This document shows, piece by piece, positions 60,050 through 64,000 of a stretch of 64,000 nt of DNA (position 1 is its first letter; each line of letters begins with the position of its first letter). The notes below the pieces were generated by a model. The model made no database searches. It saw only the letters and a list, made by a program, of their open reading frames with translations, and had not been told where the DNA came from. A program made the translations under genes and the position numbers. This stretch comes from Parafilimonas terrae (lineage in GTDB: Bacteria; Bacteroidota; Bacteroidia; Chitinophagales; Chitinophagaceae): the NCBI RefSeq assembly GCF_900115755.1, contig NZ_FOXQ01000001.1:496001-560000 (forward strand). Reading direction: 5' to 3'.

Positions 60050-61138
60050 ATGAACCAGTTTTTCAGGCATACATACCTTTTGAAAACCTTTTCTATAGGA
60101 AAAGCTGCCTGTTTATTCTGCCTTTTAAATATTTCAACTGTCTCATTTTCCCGTGCAAATAATACATTATTTGCAAAAGATAGTACCGGTACCGATTCTA
60201 TTTCCAAAACAACCCAGGCTGTATTTATTGCAGACAGCTCCAAAATATTTACCAGCCTTTTGGGAAACTCCGTGGTTAGCAATAATCCCATGGATTTATC
60301 AATGAATGCTGAAGCAAAATATTTTGCAGACGATTATATAAAAAAGCATACTTCCTATTTCAATAATATGAAAGTTTGGGGTAAGCCATATTTTGATTTA
60401 TATGATCACATTTTGTCTTCTTATGGCATCCCGGTGCAGCTAAAATATCTTTCTGTTATAGAAAGTAGCCTAAACTGTACGGCTGTTTCCTGGGCCGGAG
60501 CTGTGGGGCCGTGGCAAATTATGGATGCTACAGCAAGGGAACATGGATTAAGAACAGGCTATTATGATGAAAGAGCTGATTACGTTAAAAGCACTAATGC
60601 CGCCTGCAAAATTTTAAAGGATTTGTATAATACCTATGGTGACTGGCTTTTGGTAATTGCCGCTTACAATGCGGGAGCAGGCAATGTAAACCGTGCCATT
60701 GCAAAAGCACATAGCAAAGATTTTTGGAAGATCCAGTATTACCTGCCGCTTGAAACCCGTAATCACGTAAAAAAATTTATTGCAACACATTACTTTTTTG
60801 AGGGAAATGGAAGTATTGCAACAGGCAATAATACTGCGGCTTTACAAAATAAAGATGCTTATTTAGATATCGCTGCCAATTGCTCAACCGTAAATATTTA
60901 CGGAAAATATAATTCTGTTGTTATTGCCAATAACTTAATGATGGACCTTTCATTATTCAACCAGCTTAATCCTGATATTGATAATGTACTCGCCAAAGGT
61001 GATATTTACCCTATGCGTGTGCCCGCTGATAAAGCCCAATTATTCCAATCTAAAAAGAGCGATATACTTAAGCAAAGCGTTGAACTTTTACTCAATAGTT
61101 CCAGGCCTGCCACCCCGCCGGTTATTGCCGGTAAATAA
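60050..61138 (+). CDS. Lytic transglycosylase (SLT domain, MltD-like)
   Basis: This 362-residue exported enzyme cleaves peptidoglycan glycan strands with 1,6-anhydro ends. A hydrophobic N-terminal signal (about 17-33) is followed by an SLT domain with catalytic Glu138 in LSVIESSLN, WAGAVGPWQIMDATAREHGL and AAYNAGAGNVNRAI. The C-terminus has a degenerate LysM-like strand set. It begins six bases after gatA and abuts the convergent pabB stop. Confidence 0.9.
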   Translation: MNQFFRHTYLLKTFSIGKAACLFCLLNISTVSFSRANNTLFAKDSTGTDSISKTTQAVFIADSSKIFTSLLGNSVVSNNPMDLSMNAEAKYFADDYIKKHTSYFNNMKVWGKPYFDLYDHILSSYGIPVQLKYLSVIESSLNCTAVSWAGAVGPWQIMDATAREHGLRTGYYDERADYVKSTNAACKILKDLYNTYGDWLLVIAAYNAGAGNVNRAIAKAHSKDFWKIQYYLPLETRNHVKKFIATHYFFEGNGSIATGNNTAALQNKDAYLDIAANCSTVNIYGKYNSVVIANNLMMDLSLFNQLNPDIDNVLAKGDIYPMRVPADKAQLFQSKKSDILKQSVELLLNSSRPATPPVIAGK

Positions 61139-62422
61139 TTAGCGAAGCGCATCAATTATTGCTTTGGCTTTTAATAAACATTCCTCATACTCTTTTTCCG
61201 CATCAGCATAAAAAGTTATGGCGCCGCCAACCAGGTAATTTAAAAATCTATTATCAGCATTATAAAAAATGCTTCTTATCACTACATTAAAATCAAAATC
61301 TCTTTCAGGAGATATATAACCCACACTACCGGAAAATAATTGCCTTTTTGTTTTTTCGTACTGCTCAATTAATTGCATAGCCCGCCGTTTTGGGGCGCCT
61401 GTCATTGAACCCATTGGAAAAGTTGCACGGATAATTTCTGCAAATGTTACATCCTGTCTTAATTCGCCTTTTATAGTAGAGATCATTTGATGTACCTGCG
61501 GAAAAGAATAAATACCGAACAACTCATCGGCCATAACTGTTCCTTCTTTGCAAATCTTGCTCAGATCATTTCTTACCAGGTCAACAATCATTACATTTTC
61601 ACTTCGTTCCTTTTTATTCGCTTGCAAATTTTCCTTTTCAATTTCATCTAAAGCATTGTTTGCATTTCTTGGCGCGGTACCCTTTATAGGCTGAGAAAAA
61701 ACAGTGCTTTTATATTTGGATAAGAAACGTTCCGGACTAGCGCATAGTAAATATTTATTTTCAATCTTGTAAAAACAGGAAAATGGTGTCGGAGAAATTT
61801 CAATAAGTTTTGAATAAGTAAGTAAAGGCTCTATAAAAACATCTTCCGCAAAAAACTCCTGGCAATAATTTAATTCATAGCAATCTCCACGCAATATATG
61901 TTGCTGAACAGTTTTAATAATATCAAGATATTCCTCTCTTTTTAAAGAAGATTGCAGTTCTATTTGTTTTGATGATGAAGATTGGTTGTTGCCTAAAACT
62001 TCTTTTTTTATTTCTTCAAATATTAAACGCGGTTGCCTGTTAGCTGAATGAATAGTAGCAATATTCTTATTAAGGCTTATTACTATAGATGGTACAAAAA
62101 AGAAAACATCTTCGAAACCAATTTTGTTTATATGGAGTGATAGAAGCCCTTCAATTTCGTTTTTTAAATCATACCCCAAGTGCCCAAAAATCCAGTCTTT
62201 ATTTTCATTATAAAAATTATCAAGCTGGGATAAAATATTTTCTGAAGGAGAAAATATTTTGATGGCGTCAACCGCAACCAGGCAATCATATTTGTGATGC
62301 TCGTCAACGTAATGATGGCTATCCATAAAACAACAAATGCCAAACCGGTTTGCCCAGCTTAGCATTTGCTTTTTAAACAACAGAATATTATCAATAGGAA
62401 AAGACGCAGTTATTCTCTTCAC
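61139..62422 (-). CDS. pabB: Aminodeoxychorismate synthase component I
   Basis: This 427-residue chorismate-binding enzyme has PIKGTAPR, ERSENVMIVDLVRNDLSKIC, GSMTGAPKRRAMQLIEQYE and SGSVGYISPERDFDFNVVIRSI, the signatures of the TrpE/PabB/MenF family. The PIKGT lysine is typical of PabB. With a glutamine amidotransferase it makes 4-amino-4-deoxychorismate for folate. The start codon is GTG. It lies 11 bases downstream of the acidic-protein gene. Confidence 0.88.
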   Translation of the reverse strand: MKRITASFPIDNILLFKKQMLSWANRFGICCFMDSHHYVDEHHKYDCLVAVDAIKIFSPSENILSQLDNFYNENKDWIFGHLGYDLKNEIEGLLSLHINKIGFEDVFFFVPSIVISLNKNIATIHSANRQPRLIFEEIKKEVLGNNQSSSSKQIELQSSLKREEYLDIIKTVQQHILRGDCYELNYCQEFFAEDVFIEPLLTYSKLIEISPTPFSCFYKIENKYLLCASPERFLSKYKSTVFSQPIKGTAPRNANNALDEIEKENLQANKKERSENVMIVDLVRNDLSKICKEGTVMADELFGIYSFPQVHQMISTIKGELRQDVTFAEIIRATFPMGSMTGAPKRRAMQLIEQYEKTKRQLFSGSVGYISPERDFDFNVVIRSIFYNADNRFLNYLVGGAITFYADAEKEYEECLLKAKAIIDALR

Positions 62423-62433
62423 CTATAGGAGTT

Positions 62434-62880
62434 TTAGAAATCATCGTCATCGTCGTCGTCAAAGCTGCCTGAATCATTAAAAAGATCAAACTCTTTTAAA
62501 TCATCATCAAACTTAAAATCCTCCTCTTCTTCTTCTCCACCTTTCTTGCTGCCGCCAGATGATTTTTTACCCTTTGATTTTGGAATATCAAATTCATCAA
62601 AATCAGGATCCCATTCTTCTTCCTCTTCAGGCTTATCCCAATCATCCACTTCATCTTCCCCATCATCATCGTCGTCATCATCTTCTTCGGATTGCTTTTT
62701 AGTCCTGGGCCCAGACTTTGCGGCTTTTGAAGGTTTTACTTCTTCATCGTCTTCAAAATCTCCATCCAGTTCATCATCCTCTTCCACTTGTTTTTTTGCT
62801 TTGGAAGAACTTGTTTTATCAGCTTTATCTCCGGACGGTTTCGGAGTAGTCTTCTTTGTTTTGTCAGATTTAGATGCCAT
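62434..62880 (-). CDS. Highly acidic low-complexity protein
   Basis: This 148-residue protein is almost entirely Asp, Glu, Lys, Ser and Gly. It has a basic N-terminus (ASKSDKTKKTTPKPS), then alternating acidic runs and short lysine clusters. The C-terminus is FNDSGSF followed by seven Asp and a terminal Phe. It is probably disordered. The acidic, Phe-terminated tail recalls the SSB C-terminal peptide, but no function is known. It is translated in frame with a standard ATG and lies between purA and pabB on the same strand. Confidence 0.75.
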   Translation of the reverse strand: MASKSDKTKKTTPKPSGDKADKTSSSKAKKQVEEDDELDGDFEDDEEVKPSKAAKSGPRTKKQSEEDDDDDDDGEDEVDDWDKPEEEEEWDPDFDEFDIPKSKGKKSSGGSKKGGEEEEEDFKFDDDLKEFDLFNDSGSFDDDDDDDF

Positions 62881-62940
62881 ACACAGTTTTGATTAAGCTG
62901 TTGTAAAATTTCAACGAGTTTTTTTAATCAGCAAAAAAAT

Positions 62941-64000
62941 TTAATCATTAATTTTTATTATCTGTTCGCGTTGCGGCCCGTTTGACACATGGCTTACAGG
63001 CGAACCAATATATTGATTGATAAAAGAAATATAACGCTGCATCGCTTCCGGTAAATTATCACCTGTTTTCAGCGAAGTTGAATCGCAGTTCCATCCTTCA
63101 AAGGCTTTATATTCCGGTTTCACATCTGCGTGCGTTAACTGAAACGGCACTTCTGTACTTTTACTACCGTTTATTAAATATTCCGTGCAAACATTAAGTT
63201 CTTTAAACGAATCCAATACATCTGCTTTCGTCATTACCACGTTCGTTACACCGTTAAGCATGCAAGTATATTTCAAAGCTACAAGGTCAATCCAGCCGCA
63301 ACGGCGTGGCCTGCCTGTAGTTGCCCCAAATTCATTGCCAATTTTTCGCAACTCCTCTCCTGTTTCATCGTGCAATTCAGTCGGAAAAGGCCCACTGCCC
63401 ACCCTGGTGCAATAAGCTTTTGTAACACCAAACACCTTATTTATTTTTTGCGGCGCCACACCAAGGCCTGTGCACACGCCGGCAGAAATAGTGTTAGATG
63501 AAGTTACGAAAGGAAATGTGCCAAAGTCAACATCCAGCATAGAGCCCTGCGCTCCTTCTGCCAAAACTTTTTTGCCGCTGCTTATTTTATCATTAATAAA
63601 ATATTCACCGTTTATGATATTTAAAGTACGCAGAAATTCAATCGCGTCAAAAAATTCTTCCTCCCAGGCAGAAATATCTTCTGCAAAATGAAAGTTATCC
63701 AGCAGCCGCTGGTGTTTTAAACGTAGTTTGATGTATTGCGTAATAAACGATTTATCCATTATATCGCCCACACGTAAAGCATTTCGGCCGGTTTTATCCA
63801 TGTATGACGGGCCAATTCCTTTAAGCGTAGAACCAATCTTGCTTTCGCCCTTTGATATTTCAGAAGCTTTATCCAAGGCCCTGTGTGTGGGAACAATAAG
63901 ATTGGTACGCTGTGATATAAATAAATTTTTCTTTACATCTATACCAAATGCAGCAACCGCTTCGCATTCTTTTTTTAAAGTAACCGGGTCAAGCACCACG
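62941..64000 (-). CDS. purA: Adenylosuccinate synthase, 5' end outside window
   Basis: This is the C-terminal 350 or so residues of PurA, which joins IMP and aspartate in AMP synthesis. Seen are VVLDPVTLKKE at the window edge, GSTLKGIGPSYMDKTGR, LAEGAQGSMLDVDFGTFPFVTSSN, TRVGSGPFPTEL and TGRPRRCGWIDLVALKY. The frame runs off position 64000, so about 65-75 N-terminal residues, including the P-loop, are missing. It is likely full length in the genome. Confidence 0.96.
   Translation of the reverse strand, partial: VVLDPVTLKKECEAVAAFGIDVKKNLFISQRTNLIVPTHRALDKASEISKGESKIGSTLKGIGPSYMDKTGRNALRVGDIMDKSFITQYIKLRLKHQRLLDNFHFAEDISAWEEEFFDAIEFLRTLNIINGEYFINDKISSGKKVLAEGAQGSMLDVDFGTFPFVTSSNTISAGVCTGLGVAPQKINKVFGVTKAYCTRVGSGPFPTELHDETGEELRKIGNEFGATTGRPRRCGWIDLVALKYTCMLNGVTNVVMTKADVLDSFKELNVCTEYLINGSKSTEVPFQLTHADVKPEYKAFEGWNCDSTSLKTGDNLPEAMQRYISFINQYIGSPVSHVSNGPQREQIIKIND

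Noticed and set aside
62546-62896. Serine-rich plus-strand open frame
   Set aside because: It is the reverse complement of GAT/GAA runs in the acidic-protein gene, which produces artificial serine runs.

Overview
The window looks like a chromosomal segment of a Bacteroidota bacterium, most likely in or near the Chitinophagaceae. This placement rests on three kinds of evidence. Promoters carry the phylum's TTG/TAnnTTTG signature, and Shine-Dalgarno sites are mostly missing. Two large PKD proteins end in type B type-IX-secretion sorting domains. Families typical of the phylum are present (DUF4249, HYC_CC_PP, BatD, an RprX/RprY-like pair, BlaI/M56). Base composition is about 40% GC by eye. Most of the window is ordinary core genome. 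There is no rRNA operon, CRISPR array, prophage or recognisable transposase gene.

Layout. 1-3009: a BlaI-type repressor and an M56 (BlaR1-like) membrane protein fused to a cell-wall amidase, plug-like repeats and a TonB-like C-terminus. 3012-7630: a secreted beta-propeller protein, DUF421 protein, pyrophosphatase, DJ-1/PfpI protein and a Tat-exported Gfo/Idh/MocA oxidoreductase. 7794-14019: tilS, rhomboid protease, rlmH, a secreted EEP-family phosphatase/nuclease and a UvrD/PcrA helicase. 14390-23384: a TlpA-like thioredoxin, two type-IX-secreted PKD adhesin-like proteins, a KTSC protein, cmoA with a membrane methyltransferase, and an aminotransferase. 23486-29287: tRNA-Met, two secreted carbohydrate-active enzymes, a RES/Xre toxin-antitoxin pair and aspS.

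29302-33051: a small membrane protein, a nucleosidase-family protein, a DUF4249 lipoprotein, trxB and a META lipoprotein. 33166-36864: a copper-handling cassette made of an AraC regulator with a CxxC metal-binding-like N-terminus, an HMA-membrane protein, a HYC_CC_PP protein, a His/Met-rich outer-membrane protein and a Cys-rich Csp-type copper storage protein. 36950-41873: kynU, a LytS/LytTR two-component pair, rpsU, a XerC/D recombinase and a hibernation factor. 42095-45183: the tRNA-Thr/Tyr/Gly/Thr-tuf-tRNA-Trp-secE-nusG cluster. In this cluster the first tRNA-Thr is followed by two tandem 3'-half copies, each with a cUUCGg hairpin inserted in the T loop. The cluster ends in a terminator after nusG, so rplK does not follow.

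45272-64000: a degenerate arginase-family protein, BatD, an RprXY-like pair, a PfkB sugar kinase, dnaB, pheT, a coiled-coil protein with zapA, a probable 6S RNA, rny, rplS, tatA, gatA, a lytic transglycosylase, pabB, a very acidic protein and the 5'-truncated purA.

The most unusual items are the M56-amidase-plug fusion, the tRNA-Thr fragment array, the CxxC-AraC copper regulator, four genes whose -7 box ends exactly 4 nt before the start codon (probably leaderless), and short dispersed repeats, two of which lie inside the tilS reading frame.
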